Counted from the stretch's first letter, positions 8,755 to 17,733 are shown. The stretch: DNA of 64,000 nt from Blastococcus sp. HT6-4 (GCF_039679125.1 NZ_CP155551.1:2542001-2606000); one strand, 5' to 3'. The notes: generated by a model from the letters alone, not told the origin. Translations and numbers: made by a program.

Positions 8755-9636
8755 TCAGGCGAAGACGATCGTGCGGTCGCCCTCGACGATGACCCGGTCC
8801 TCCACGTGCCAGGTGACGGCCTGGGCCAGCACCTGGCGCTCCACGTACCGGCCGACCCGGCGCATGTCCTCGACCGTGGCCCGGTGGTCGACCCGCGCGA
8901 CCTCCTGCTCGATGATCGGCCCGGCGTCGAGCTCGGCGGTCACGTAGTGCGCGGTGGCGCCGATGAGCTTCACGCCCCGGTCGTGCGCCGCCTGGTACGG
9001 GTTCGCGCCCACGAACGCCGGCAGGAAGCTGTGGTGGATGTTGATCAGCCGCTCCGGGAACCTGGCGCAGAACTCCGGCGAGACGATCTGCATGTACCGC
9101 GCCAGCACCACGAGGTCGACGTCACCCACGATCTCCAGCGCCCGGGCCTCGGCCTCGGCCTTGGTCGCGGGCGTGATCGGCACGTGGTGGAACGGGATGC
9201 CGGCGGCGGCCGCCACCGGCTCCAGGTCGGGGTGGTTGGAGACGACGGCGACGATGTCGGCCCGCAGGTCACCGGCGCGCACCCGGTAGACGAGCTCCTG
9301 CAGCACGTGGTCGGTCCTGCTCACGAACACCGCGACCGTCGGCCGGTGGGTCGCCTCGGTGAGGCGCCAGGTGAGCTGCCACTCCCCCGCCAGCTCCACC
9401 AGCCGGGCCTCGAGCTCGGGCAGCCGCGCCGGCAGGTCGGCCAGCACGAACTCGAGCCGCAGGGTGAAGGTGCCCCCGCTGGGGTCGGAGGAGTGCTGCT
9501 GGGAGTCGGTGATGTTCGCCCCGGCCTCGGCCATCAGGCCGCTCAGGACGGCGACGATCCCGGGGCGGTCGGGGCAGCGGACGACCAGCCGCCCGAGGTC
9601 GGTGGTGCTGGGATCGTGCGGGCCGGCGGCGGACAT
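8755..9636 (-). CDS. purU: Formyltetrahydrofolate deformylase
   Basis: 293 residues. The N-terminal ACT domain (LVVRCPDRPGIVAVLSGLMAE) is followed by a formyl-transferase-like domain. LARYMQIVSPEFCARFPERL, then INIHHSFLPAF, carries the catalytic Asn and His, and GATAHYVTAELDAGPII the catalytic Asp. The enzyme hydrolyses 10-formyl-THF to formate and THF, supplying formate for PurT and balancing one-carbon pools. ATG 9636 (MSAAGPHDP) is preferred; GTG 9675 adds 13 poorly conserved residues. It runs in the same direction as the end-joining operon upstream, 79 bases after it. Confidence 0.95.
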   Translation of the reverse strand: MSAAGPHDPSTTDLGRLVVRCPDRPGIVAVLSGLMAEAGANITDSQQHSSDPSGGTFTLRLEFVLADLPARLPELEARLVELAGEWQLTWRLTEATHRPTVAVFVSRTDHVLQELVYRVRAGDLRADIVAVVSNHPDLEPVAAAAGIPFHHVPITPATKAEAEARALEIVGDVDLVVLARYMQIVSPEFCARFPERLINIHHSFLPAFVGANPYQAAHDRGVKLIGATAHYVTAELDAGPIIEQEVARVDHRATVEDMRRVGRYVERQVLAQAVTWHVEDRVIVEGDRTIVFA

Positions 9637-9715
9637 GGCGGAAATCGTGGCAGAAACCGCCGGTTCGCCGGTCACCCGGGTCCGACGCCGGTGCGCCCCC
9701 AGCGGGGCGGTGGGA

Positions 9716-10633
9716 TCAGACCGCCGGGAGCGTCGCCCGCTGCCGGTCGGCGATGTCGAACAGGTCGCCCCACTCCTCGACCCGGGCGAGCACCTCCTCC
9801 GTGCGGAACCGCAGCGAGCCGGGGTCGGCGCCGTCGCGGACCGCGTCCACCTCGTCCCAGCCGATCGGCGTGGAGACCGTGGCGTCCGGTCGCGCCCGCA
9901 GCGAGTACGGCGCGACGGTGGTCTTCGCGGTGTTGTTCTGGCTCCAGTCGACGAGGACCTTGCCCGGGCGCAGCGCCTTCTCCATCCGCCACACGACCTG
10001 GTCGGGCGTCTCCGCGCTGAGCTCCTGCGCCAGCTTCTTGGCGTACCGGCTGGGGTGGTCGCGATCGGCCACCCGGATCGGCGCGTAGACCTGCATCCCC
10101 TTGGAGCCGGAGGTCTTCACGACCGGGTCGAGTCCGTCGTCGACCAGTCGGGCGCGGAGCCGCTCGGCGAGGTGGCAGCACTCCGTGATGCCGGTGTTGG
10201 GTCCGGGGTCGAGGTCGAGCACCAGCAGGTCGGGCAGCGCCGGCTGCAGCCTGCTGCCCACCTGCCACTGCGGCACGTGCAGCTCCAGCGCCGCCAGGTT
10301 CGCCGCCCAGGCGAGGTCGGCGACGGTCTCGAGGACGACCATCTCCAGCGTCTCGCGCCCCTTGGAGCTGCCGGGGCTCGGCACCGTCACCTTCCGCACC
10401 CAGTCGGGGGCGTGCCGGGCGCTGTTCTTCTCGAAGAAGGCCTGCCCCTCCACACCGTCGGGCCAGCGGGTGAAGGTGACCGGCCGGCCGGAGAGGTGCG
10501 GCAGCAACGCCGGTGCGATGCGGACGTAGTAGTCGATCACCTGCGCCTTGGTGAACGAGACCTCCGGGAACAGGACCTTGTCCAGGTTGGACACCTCGAG
10601 CTGCCGCCCGTCCACCCGGACCCGCTGCCTCAC
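9716..10633 (-). CDS. ligD: LigD-type polymerase/primase domain, stand-alone
   Basis: 305 residues, matching the AEP-like polymerase domain of LigD. Recognisable parts are VSNLDKVLFPEVSFTKAQVIDYYV at the N-terminus, RPVTFTRWPDGVEGQAFFEKN, and LLVLDLDPGPNTGI with the two catalytic Asp residues. KTSGSKGMQVYAPI and VDWSQNNTAKTTVAPYSLRA follow. It adds ribo- or deoxynucleotides at broken ends during Ku-dependent end joining. GTG 10633 has GGAGG five bases upstream. It lies 46 bases after the ligase gene and is third in the order ku, ligase, polymerase. Confidence 0.93.
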   Translation of the reverse strand: MRQRVRVDGRQLEVSNLDKVLFPEVSFTKAQVIDYYVRIAPALLPHLSGRPVTFTRWPDGVEGQAFFEKNSARHAPDWVRKVTVPSPGSSKGRETLEMVVLETVADLAWAANLAALELHVPQWQVGSRLQPALPDLLVLDLDPGPNTGITECCHLAERLRARLVDDGLDPVVKTSGSKGMQVYAPIRVADRDHPSRYAKKLAQELSAETPDQVVWRMEKALRPGKVLVDWSQNNTAKTTVAPYSLRARPDATVSTPIGWDEVDAVRDGADPGSLRFRTEEVLARVEEWGDLFDIADRQRATLPAV

Positions 10634-10679
10634 GGGTGCCTCCGTGCCCGGGGACGGTGGACCGCACGCGTCGGTCCGC

Positions 10680-11651
10680 TCACGGCTCCACCACCACGTC
10701 GGCGACGTCGACGTCGTCCCGCAGCCCGCGCCACGACGCGTGGCGCAGCCGGCCCTCGGCGGTCCACCCGGCGAAGGCGACCTCGCCCACGAGCTCCGGC
10801 TCCACCCACTGCGCGTCCCGGGTGACCTCCCGCGGGAGGTCACCGGCGAACGGGCTGGTGCGCCGCGGGGTCACCGCGGCCTGCAGCTCGCGCAGCGCCC
10901 GGTCGGTGAACCCGGTGCCGACGTGACCGGCGTAGACCAGCCGCCCGTCGTCGTCGTGGACGCCGAAGAGCAGCGAGCCGATCGTCCCGGCCCGCCGGCC
11001 GGCACCGGGCCGCCACCCGCCGACGACGACCGACTGCGTGCGCACGTTCTTCACCTTCACCCAGTCGGGGCTGCGCGCCCCGGGCCGGTACGGCGAGTCC
11101 AGGCGCTTGGCGACGACGCCCTCCAGCTGGTTCTCCCGGCTCGCGGCGTGCACCCGCGCTCCCCCGCCCCGGAACCACGGCGTGGTCACCCAGCGCCGGC
11201 CACCCGGGGGCAGCGCCTCCAGCCGCTCCCTCCGCTCGGCGTAGGGCAGCCCGGTCAGATCCGCGCCGTCGTGGGCCAGCAGGTCGAAGACCAGGTAGGT
11301 CACCGGGCGGGCGGCGGCCAGGCGCGGGACCTCCGGGCCGGTGCGGTGCATCCGGTTCTGCAGCGCACCGAAGTCGGGGCGGCCGGCCGCGTCCATCGCC
11401 ACGATCTCCCCGTCCACGACCGTCCGCCGGCCGCCGACGCCGGCGGGCAGCGCGGCCAGCTCCGGATAGCGGACGGTGATGTCGCCACCCTTGCGCGAGG
11501 CGAGCGCCAGGCGGTCGCCGTCGACCGCGGCGACCGCGCGGACGCCGTCCCACTTGAACTCGTAGCCCCACGCGTCGTCGTCGGCGGTCGGCAGCTCGCC
11601 CGCGACCGCCAGCATGGGCAGCGGGAGCTCGGCCGGGCCGGGCGCGACCAC
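10680..11651 (-). CDS. ligD: LigD-type ATP-dependent DNA ligase domain, stand-alone
   Basis: 323 residues. The adenylation site is YEFKWDGVRAVA with Lys at about residue 33 (KxDG motif). Later nucleotidyl-transferase motifs are VVDGEIVAMD, YLVFDLLAHDG, LEGVVAKRLDSPYRPG and DWVKVKN. An OB domain closes the protein. It seals double-strand breaks held by Ku. No phosphoesterase domain is fused here or to the polymerase, so LigD is split and lacks its nuclease in this locus. GTG 11651 starts one base after the ku stop, so it depends on ku translation. Confidence 0.95.
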   Translation of the reverse strand: MVAPGPAELPLPMLAVAGELPTADDDAWGYEFKWDGVRAVAAVDGDRLALASRKGGDITVRYPELAALPAGVGGRRTVVDGEIVAMDAAGRPDFGALQNRMHRTGPEVPRLAAARPVTYLVFDLLAHDGADLTGLPYAERRERLEALPPGGRRWVTTPWFRGGGARVHAASRENQLEGVVAKRLDSPYRPGARSPDWVKVKNVRTQSVVVGGWRPGAGRRAGTIGSLLFGVHDDDGRLVYAGHVGTGFTDRALRELQAAVTPRRTSPFAGDLPREVTRDAQWVEPELVGEVAFAGWTAEGRLRHASWRGLRDDVDVADVVVEP

Positions 11652-11652
11652 C

Positions 11653-12690
11653 TCAGGCGGTGCGGCGGGAGCGCTTGGCCGGCGGCTCCTCGCCGGCGGC
11701 GGCCTTCGTGGCGGCCGCCTTCTTCGCGGCAGCGGCCTTCTTCGCCGGAGCGGCCTTCTTCGCGGCGGTGCTCTTCTTCGCCGCCCGCTTCGCGGCGGGC
11801 GCGTCGTCGGCCCCCGCCGCGGAGGCCTTCCGCGCCGGCGCCTTCCTGGCCGGCGCCTTCCTGGCCGGCGCGGCCTTCGCCGGCGCCTTCTTCGCCGGTG
11901 CGGCCGGGGCCGGGTCGTCGCCGCGGGCCCGCTCGACGCTGCGCCGGAGAGCGCTCATCAGGTCGACGACCGCGGCGCCGCTGTCGGCCACCTCCGGCAC
12001 CGGCTGGACGTCGCCGCCGGTCGCCTTCGCCTCCAGCAGCGCGGTCATCGCCTCGCGGTAGTCGTCGGTGAACTCGGTGGGGTCGAACTCGCCGGACATG
12101 GAGGCGATCAGCGCCTCGGCCATCTGCAGCTCCTGCGGCCGGACGGCGATGTCCTCGTCGAGGAAGGCGAAGTCGGGGCGCCGGATCTCGTCGGGCCAGC
12201 GCATGGTGTGCAGCACGAGGACGCCGTCGCGGACCCGCAGCGCCGCGAGCGACTCGCGCTGCCGGATGGCGATCTTGGTGATCGCCACCTGGCCGGCGTT
12301 GTCCAGCGCGTCCCGCAGCAGGACGTACGGCCGCGTCGCGGCGCCGTCGGGCTCGAGGTAGTAGGTCTTCTCGAAGTGGATCGGGTCGATCTGCTCCTGG
12401 TCGACGAACTCGAGCACCTCGATCTCCCGCCGCGAGCTCAGCGGCAGCTGCTCGAAGTCCTCGTCGGTGAGGATGACCAGCTGACCGTCGGGCAGCTCGT
12501 AGCCCTTCGCGATGTCGCCGTACTCGACCTCCTCGCCGTCGATGGAGCAGACCCGCTTGTACTTCACCCGGCCGCCGTCGGCGGCGTGCACCTGGTGGAA
12601 GCGGATGTCGTGGTCCTCGGTGGCGGAGTAGAGCTTCACCCCGATGCTGACCAGGCCGAACGACACGGCGCCGCGCCAGATCGATCGCAT
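11653..12690 (-). CDS. ku: Ku homodimer protein with long Lys/Ala tail
   Basis: 345 residues. The N-terminal MRSIWRGAVSFGLVSIGVKL is diagnostic of bacterial Ku. The Ku core extends to about residue 255, including HTMRWPDEIRRPDF. The last 85 residues are a low-complexity tail of repeated APARKAPARKAP and AAKKAAPAKK units ending in a basic cluster. Bacterial Ku proteins with such tails bind DNA beyond the ends and bridge breaks. It is the first gene of the end-joining operon (ku, ligase, polymerase) and begins 143 bases from the DUF1360 gene upstream. Confidence 0.97.
   Translation of the reverse strand: MRSIWRGAVSFGLVSIGVKLYSATEDHDIRFHQVHAADGGRVKYKRVCSIDGEEVEYGDIAKGYELPDGQLVILTDEDFEQLPLSSRREIEVLEFVDQEQIDPIHFEKTYYLEPDGAATRPYVLLRDALDNAGQVAITKIAIRQRESLAALRVRDGVLVLHTMRWPDEIRRPDFAFLDEDIAVRPQELQMAEALIASMSGEFDPTEFTDDYREAMTALLEAKATGGDVQPVPEVADSGAAVVDLMSALRRSVERARGDDPAPAAPAKKAPAKAAPARKAPARKAPARKASAAGADDAPAAKRAAKKSTAAKKAAPAKKAAAAKKAAATKAAAGEEPPAKRSRRTA
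11690..11915. repeat. Low-complexity codon repeats encoding the Ku tail
   Basis: Imperfect tandem units read on the plus strand as variants of GCGGCCTTCTTCGCC and GCGCCTTCCTGGCCG. They encode the Lys/Ala/Pro tail of Ku. Such stretches change length by slippage, so tail length may vary between strains. Confidence 0.8.
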
Positions 12691-12833
12691 GCCGTCCTCC
12701 TCCAGCCCCGCCGTCCCGGGCGTCCGGCGACCCCGACCGGGTCAAGATCGCAGGATAGGTCCGGAGCCGTACCCGCGGCAGCCCGGACGACGCCTCCGCT
12801 CCCCCTGACGGAGGACGGCGGGGACGGCCGTGG

Positions 12834-13409
12834 TCAGACCTGCACGTCGGCCTCGTCGTCGGCGGGGGCCAGCGCCCCGTTCTGGATCGCGTCGTACACG
12901 AACTGCAGGACGTCCGAGCCGGCCACCGTGGTCATGGTCAGGGCCGCCAGCCGCGTCGCACGGGGTGCGGAGACGTAGCCGAAGACGAACGCCGTCCCGA
13001 CCCACTGCGCCAGGCAGAACGGGCAGGTCAGCAGCTCTCCGACGGCGTGCTTCACCCCGCCGTGCTCGCGCACCTCCTCGGCCACCTCCGCGTGACCCGA
13101 CGGCCCCTGGAACGCGGTGAAGGGCGCCCGGAGCGGCGCGGTCACGGGGTCCTTGGCCAGCCGGCGGGCCAGTCGGAACGTCGCGATCGTGAGGAGTGCG
13201 GCGTCGCCGAAGGGGATCCGCTCCGGCAGCTCGCGCCCCGAGGCGCGCACCACCGCCGCCCCGGCGGTCACCAGGCCCACGTACACCCCCATGGCGCCGA
13301 GGTCGCCGCCCAGCGGCCGGGCCTCCCCGTTCCCGTACTCGCGCTTCTGGATCCGGGCCCACCTGCGGAGGGGGGCGCCCATCCGCTGCACCTCGTCTGC
13401 GATCGCCAT
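12834..13409 (-). CDS. DUF1360 family membrane protein
   Basis: 191 residues. Features typical of DUF1360 proteins are IPFGDAALLTIATFRLARRLAKDPVTAPLRAPF, a conserved Arg/Lys-Asp-Pro-V-T linker after the first helix, and the C-P-F-C motif in LLTCPFCLAQWVG, followed by a membrane helix. Function is unknown; the CPFC pair faces the membrane boundary and could be redox-active or bind metal. ATG 13409. No clear operon partner; ku follows 143 bases later on the same strand. Confidence 0.88.
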   Translation of the reverse strand: MAIADEVQRMGAPLRRWARIQKREYGNGEARPLGGDLGAMGVYVGLVTAGAAVVRASGRELPERIPFGDAALLTIATFRLARRLAKDPVTAPLRAPFTAFQGPSGHAEVAEEVREHGGVKHAVGELLTCPFCLAQWVGTAFVFGYVSAPRATRLAALTMTTVAGSDVLQFVYDAIQNGALAPADDEADVQV

Positions 13410-13604
13410 GCGGCCCCAGCTACCCCCTGCGGTCCGCCCTCATGCCGTGACCCGGCACCCAGTGCGCCGACGCACACGGGCGCATGCCCGTGGGCACCCC
13501 GGGTAGGGCGGTGGTCCGACGCCGGTCCCCCGACCGGCTCCGGCGTCCCCGCGGGGACGCCACGAGGACGACGCGCGCACGCCGCGCAGAGACGGAGGCA
13601 CCGC

Positions 13605-14018
13605 ATGACGCAGCCCGAGGGCCAGACCGCGCGCGACATCTTCCCCGAGGACGACGGCATCCCCGAGGTGTCGCAGGACGACTCCCCCACGATGGACCGG
13701 GCGGAGGACCCGCAGTTCGAGCCGATGCCCGGTGAGCGGGCCAACGCCAGCGTCGACTTCGGCACGACCGCCTTCGAGCAGTCCGAGGGCGAGTCGCTCA
13801 CCGGCCGGCTCGATCGGGAGCTCCCCGACGACGCGGCCGACGTCCGCCCGGCCGAGGACCCCGACCGCGCCGACGCCCAGCTGGAGCAGGACACCTCCAC
13901 CACGCCCGACAGCGACTCGGGGACCAACCGCACCGCCGACGACATCGAGGCCACCGCCGACGCCCCCGTGGGCGGCGAAGGTCCCGAGGAGGGCGCGGTG
14001 CACGTCATCGACGGCTGA
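13605..14018 (+). CDS. DUF5709 domain protein
   Basis: 137 residues, highly acidic (many Asp/Glu) and without hydrophobic segments, so probably soluble and partly disordered. The middle part EGESLTGRLDRELPDDAADVRPAEDPDRADAQLEQD is characteristic of DUF5709 proteins of actinobacteria, where E-S-L-x-x-R-L-x-x-E-x-P-D recurs. ATG 13605 is preceded by GGAGG (13594-13598) at six bases. Function unknown; homologues are often near stress genes, as here with the sigma-F set downstream. Confidence 0.85.
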   Translation: MTQPEGQTARDIFPEDDGIPEVSQDDSPTMDRAEDPQFEPMPGERANASVDFGTTAFEQSEGESLTGRLDRELPDDAADVRPAEDPDRADAQLEQDTSTTPDSDSGTNRTADDIEATADAPVGGEGPEEGAVHVIDG

Positions 14019-14145
14019 CCCGCCGCCGCGCCTCCGCCGCCGCCCCACCTCCGGGACCACCTGCATGGGTGTTCCGCGGGGGTGGGTTGGCGCGCGCCCG
14101 CTCGGTTGTCTACGTTGAGTCAGCGGTTCAGCAGGTAGCCGCGCC

Positions 14146-14169
14146 GTGCCGGACCGCGTGGTCCGGCAC
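14146..14169. terminator. Hairpin between the DUF5709 and STAS genes
   Basis: Perfect 10-base arms GTGCCGGACC (14146-14155) and GGTCCGGCAC (14160-14169) enclose a GCGT loop. It lies 127 bases after the DUF5709 stop and 110 bases before the STAS start. It could end the first transcript or sit in the leader of the second. A smaller GGGGAC/GTCCCC hairpin follows at 14196-14212. Confidence 0.6.
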
Positions 14170-14279
14170 GGGACACGATCGACCACCGGTGGGACGGGGA
14201 CGTCGAGTCCCCGGAACGCACAGCGGTAGATTGTCCGGGCGGCCCGCCGTCCGGATGCCGCCGAGAGGAGCAACAGTCC

Positions 14280-14678
14280 GTGACCACTTCCGACCTGCCT
14301 GCCGAGGGGCAGCCCGACGTGTCGACCGAGGGCACCGAGGCGCCCTTCGACGACGTGATCACGCTCTCGACCTCCACCGATGAGGACGGCACGGTCACGG
14401 TCACGGTCGTCGGCGAGGTGGACACCTTCACCGCCCCCGTGCTGCGCTCAACGCTGGACAGCCAGCTCGAGCAGCAGCCGCGGGAGCTCGTGATCGACCT
14501 CTCCGGCGTCCAGTTCCTGGGCTCCGCCGGCCTCGCCGTCCTCGTCGAGACGCAGAAGTCCGCCCGCAGCCGCGACGTCGCGCTGCGCCTGATCGCCACC
14601 ACCCGCGCGGTCACCCGCCCGCTCGAGGTGACCGGCCTGATCGACCTCTTCACGATCGCCGACAGCCCCGCGCGCTGA
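14280..14678 (+). CDS. STAS-domain anti-sigma factor antagonist
   Basis: 132 residues. An acidic 30-residue N-terminus precedes a STAS domain with VGEVDTFTAPVLRSTLDSQL, then VIDLSGVQFLGSAGLAVLVE. Ser82 in LGSAG is at the position phosphorylated by the partner anti-sigma kinase in SpoIIAA/RsbV proteins. When unphosphorylated it would bind the RsbW-type protein and free the sigma factor. GTG 14280 is preceded by GAGGAG. The other members of the switch (phosphatase, RsbW, SigF) are 1-5 kb downstream, separated by topoisomerase IB. Confidence 0.92.
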   Translation: MTTSDLPAEGQPDVSTEGTEAPFDDVITLSTSTDEDGTVTVTVVGEVDTFTAPVLRSTLDSQLEQQPRELVIDLSGVQFLGSAGLAVLVETQKSARSRDVALRLIATTRAVTRPLEVTGLIDLFTIADSPAR

Positions 14679-14702
14679 ACGTCGCCGGGCCCGTCCCGGC
14701 GT

Positions 14703-14744
14703 ACGACGAAGGCCCCTCCGCACCGCGGCGGGGGCCTTCGTCGT
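14703..14744. terminator. Bidirectional terminator
   Basis: Perfect 14-base arms ACGACGAAGGCCCC (14703-14716) and GGGGCCTTCGTCGT (14731-14744) enclose a 14-base loop. It lies between the convergent STAS gene (stop 14678) and topoisomerase IB gene (stop 14748). Confidence 0.85.
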
Positions 14745-14747
14745 GTC

Positions 14748-15770
14748 TCAGCCGGAGAGCAGGGCGCAGACGGCCTGCTCCAGCACCTTCTGGGTGTCCC
14801 GGTCGGCCACGCCCTCCGTCGCCAGGGTCTCGTCCGCGGCGTGCAGGGCATCGGCCACGGTCTCCCCGTGCTCGAAGCGGTCGACCACCCGGGGGTCGAC
14901 GTAGCTGGCCTTGCAGACCGCCGGTGTGTTGCCCAGCTGCTCGGACACCGTCCGGTAGGCGGCGTTGACGACCTTCTTCCGCGCGGTCTTCGTCGCCGGC
15001 GGCGGCACCTCGGCCAGGATGGCGGCCATGAGGACGGTGGCGTTCCAGGTCCGGAAGTCCTTCGCGGTGATCTCCGCTCCGCTGATCTCCTTCAGGAACG
15101 CGTTGATCTCGTCGCTGGTGACGTCCCGCCACACGCCGTCGTCGGTCCGGTAGGCCAGCAGCTCCTCGCCGGTGCCCTCGGGGCGCTCCAGGAGCTGCCG
15201 CACCACGGTGGCCGTGGGGCGGTCGGTCAGCTCGACCTCCCGCTCGATGCCGCCCTTGGCCGTGTAGGAGAAGAAGGTCCGCTCCCCGCGCACCCGGACG
15301 TGCTCACGGCGCAGCGTGGCCAGGCCGTAGGTGCCGTTCTCCTCCGCGTACTGCTCGCTGCCGACGCGGAACGCACCCAGGTCCAGCAGCCGGATCGCGG
15401 TGGCCAGCACCCGCTCACGGTTCAACCCCCGGGTGCGCAGCGCCGAGACGACGGCGTCGCGCACGTCGGGCAGCTGCCGGGCGATCTCCAGCACCCGCTC
15501 GTGCTTCTCCGCGTCGCGACGGGCCCGCCAAGCGTCGTGGTACCGGTACTGACGCCGGCCGGCCGCGTCGACGCCGGTGGCCTGGATGTGGCCGTTGGGC
15601 CACGGGCAGATCCAGACGTCCTTCCAGGCGGGCGGGACGGCCAGCGCCCGGATCCGGTCGAGCCGGTCGTCCTTGATCAGCGCACCGTCGGTGTCGTAGT
15701 AGGCGAAGCCCCGCCCCGCCCGCCGGCGTCGGTACCCGGGGCCGTGCACGTCGCTGCGCCGCAGTCTCAC
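14748..15770 (-). CDS. DNA topoisomerase IB (poxvirus/eukaryotic type)
   Basis: 340 residues. The N-terminal VRLRRSDVHGPGYRRRRAGRGFAY is typical of actinobacterial TopoIB. The core has WICPWPNGHIQATGVDAAGR and QYRYHDAW; catalytic residues fall in LGAFRVGSEQYAEENGTYGLATLR and TAKDFRTWNATV. The nucleophile is Tyr290 in NTPAVCKASYVDP. It relaxes positive and negative supercoils by transient 3'-phosphotyrosine linkage. GTG 15770 is chosen over TTG 15803 because the homologous start is M/V-R-L-R-R-S-D; no ribosome site decides this. The gene sits inside a stress-sigma region, so it may be under stress control. Confidence 0.93.
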   Translation of the reverse strand: MRLRRSDVHGPGYRRRRAGRGFAYYDTDGALIKDDRLDRIRALAVPPAWKDVWICPWPNGHIQATGVDAAGRRQYRYHDAWRARRDAEKHERVLEIARQLPDVRDAVVSALRTRGLNRERVLATAIRLLDLGAFRVGSEQYAEENGTYGLATLRREHVRVRGERTFFSYTAKGGIEREVELTDRPTATVVRQLLERPEGTGEELLAYRTDDGVWRDVTSDEINAFLKEISGAEITAKDFRTWNATVLMAAILAEVPPPATKTARKKVVNAAYRTVSEQLGNTPAVCKASYVDPRVVDRFEHGETVADALHAADETLATEGVADRDTQKVLEQAVCALLSG

Positions 15771-15828
15771 GGGCGGTGGATGAGCACCGTGAGCGGTCGG
15801 CAAACCCGCCGCGACGGTGGGTCACCCC

Positions 15829-17658
15829 TCAGCGCAGGTCCACCAGGCCGTTCAGGCCGCTGATCTCCAGGACGTGCCGGGTGACGCCACCCTCCGGCGC
15901 GTGCACCACCAGGCGCCAGGCCTCGTCCCGGGCGATCCGCGCCATCGCCAGCACCACCCGCACCGCCGCGCTGCTGAACAGCGACACCCGGCACAGGTCG
16001 AGCTCCATCCGGGCGGCGCCGCCGTGGCTGGCCTCGAGCATCCTGATCCGCAGTTGCTCGGCGGCCGGGGCGTCGACCGCGCCGCTGACCCGTACCACCG
16101 GACGGTCGCCCTCCCGGTCGACGACCACCTCGGCGTTGTCGCAGACCCGGTACTGGTCGAGCTCCTCGTCGGGCGTCCGGCGCAGCCGGAAGCTCAGCGT
16201 CACCGTGGTGCCGTGGTCCTCCTCCAGCGTCACGCCGTCCACGAGCTGGCGCATGATCAGCAGGCCGCGCCCGCGGTCGCCGGGATCCCGGTCCGGCGGG
16301 CGCCACGTCCCTTGGTCCTGGACGGTCACCGTGAGCATCCCGTCGACGTCGACCTTCGCCGTCACCGACATCGGCCCCGGTTCGGCACCCCGATAGGCGT
16401 GCTCGGCGGCGTTGGCGCACGCCTCCCCGACGGCCACCATGACGCCCACCCGGTCCTGCTCGCCCATCCCGAGGCCGGCCAGCCAGGCGTTGAGCCGGCG
16501 CCGGACCCCCGGGAGCGCCGACGGCACGGCCACCAGGTCCAGATGCAGCGACTCGTGCGGGGTGGCCCGCCGGTGGGCCACCAGGACGGCGACGTCGTCC
16601 AGCCAGCCGTGCGGCCGGCGAACGCCCTCGGCGACGGCCGCGGCGAGGCCGCTGCCGGCCTCCACGTCCAGGGCACCGGGTACGGCCAGCACCTCGCGGG
16701 CGACCTCGCCGAGCCGGTCCAGCGCCTCCGCCGGGGCGTCGGCGGTGCCGAGGACGGCACCGTTGGAGAAGAGCACCAGCGTGGCGCCCTGCGGCAGCCG
16801 GTCCTCGTGCACCGGCGTGGGCGCGCCCGGCAGGCTGCCGAGGGGCGGGCGCGGCGTCACCTCCAGGAACGACGTGTCCCCGTCGGCCCCGATGACCAAC
16901 GGCGCCGGGTGCCCGGCCGCGCTGTACACGAGCCACCCCGTGGCGGCGTCGAGCACGCCGTAGAAGATCGACGCGCCCTCGACGTCGTCCATCTGGGCGG
17001 CGAAGTCGTCGAGCGCGCCGAGCACCGCGCCGGGCTCCGGGTCGCGCAGGAGGGTGGAGCGCATCGCCCCGCGGAGGCGGCTCATCGCCCCGGCCGCCGG
17101 GACCCCGTGCCCGACGGCGTCGCCGACCACGAGCGCGACCCTGCCCTTGCCGAGCGGCACCGCGTCGTACCAGTCACCGCCGGCGACGGAGACGTCGGTC
17201 GCCCGGTGGTAGCTGCCGGACAGCCGCAGGTCGGGGAGCAACGGCAACGACGGCGGGAGCAACGACAGCTGCGCGAGGTGGACGTTGCCGGCGGTGTCGG
17301 TACCGAACTCCTCGACGATCACGACGGCCCCCGGCTCCCCCGCCACCGTCATGGGGCGGGCGGTCACCGTGGCCAGGGGGCCGTCGACGCCCAGGGCCCC
17401 GTGCGCCGTCTCCGGGCGGCCGGTGCTGATGGCGATGTCCACCAGGTCGGCCACCGGCCGGCCGGCGACCTCGGGCAGACCGTTGCGCCCCGCGTCCAGC
17501 GCGCGCGCCCGCGCATTGGCCCAGAGCGGTCCCGCACCGTCGGACGCCAGGCAAAAGACGGCGTCGGGGGCGCTCTCGAGCGCGGCGAGCAGGACGGCCG
17601 ACCCCGTGTCCAGGGTGCCGTCGGGTGCGGGTGGCAGACTGCCGGAACTGGCGCTCAT
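15829..17658 (-). CDS. SpoIIE-type phosphatase fused to RsbW-like ATPase and STAS domains
   Basis: 609 residues in four parts. The first is an N-terminal PAS-like segment (LLAALESAPDAVFCLASDG; about 20-130). The second is a PP2C/SpoIIE phosphatase (GGDWYDAVPLGKGRVALVVGDAVGHG; DDVAVLVAHR; about 150-370). The third is an HATPase domain (VAVGEACANAAEHAYRG with the N-box Asn; RGRGLLIMRQLVDGV; about 375-505). The last is a C-terminal STAS domain (LCRVSLFSSAAVRVVL; about 515-609). It would dephosphorylate an antagonist such as the STAS protein at 14280 and thereby activate the sigma factor, with its own kinase and STAS modules as a built-in switch. It is divergent from rsbW-sigF across 222 bases. 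Confidence 0.9.
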   Translation of the reverse strand: MSASSGSLPPAPDGTLDTGSAVLLAALESAPDAVFCLASDGAGPLWANARARALDAGRNGLPEVAGRPVADLVDIAISTGRPETAHGALGVDGPLATVTARPMTVAGEPGAVVIVEEFGTDTAGNVHLAQLSLLPPSLPLLPDLRLSGSYHRATDVSVAGGDWYDAVPLGKGRVALVVGDAVGHGVPAAGAMSRLRGAMRSTLLRDPEPGAVLGALDDFAAQMDDVEGASIFYGVLDAATGWLVYSAAGHPAPLVIGADGDTSFLEVTPRPPLGSLPGAPTPVHEDRLPQGATLVLFSNGAVLGTADAPAEALDRLGEVAREVLAVPGALDVEAGSGLAAAVAEGVRRPHGWLDDVAVLVAHRRATPHESLHLDLVAVPSALPGVRRRLNAWLAGLGMGEQDRVGVMVAVGEACANAAEHAYRGAEPGPMSVTAKVDVDGMLTVTVQDQGTWRPPDRDPGDRGRGLLIMRQLVDGVTLEEDHGTTVTLSFRLRRTPDEELDQYRVCDNAEVVVDREGDRPVVRVSGAVDAPAAEQLRIRMLEASHGGAARMELDLCRVSLFSSAAVRVVLAMARIARDEAWRLVVHAPEGGVTRHVLEISGLNGLVDLR

Positions 17659-17733
17659 CTCGGGCCAGGAAACAACAGCGTCCCGCCCGCGGCAACCGCG
17701 CCCGGATCGTGATCGACATCGCGGCGGCGGGCA

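Noticed and set aside
8700-8755. A small open frame across the hairpin array
   Set aside because: Perfect palindromes explain the sequence; no ribosome site or homologous protein pattern.
11690-11915. Tandem units read as a possible CRISPR or satellite array
   Set aside because: They are in-frame codon repeats of the Ku tail, with no unique spacers.
13495-13520. GGGTAG as a SigF-type -10 upstream of the DUF5709 gene
   Set aside because: No GGTTT-like -35 at the right distance.
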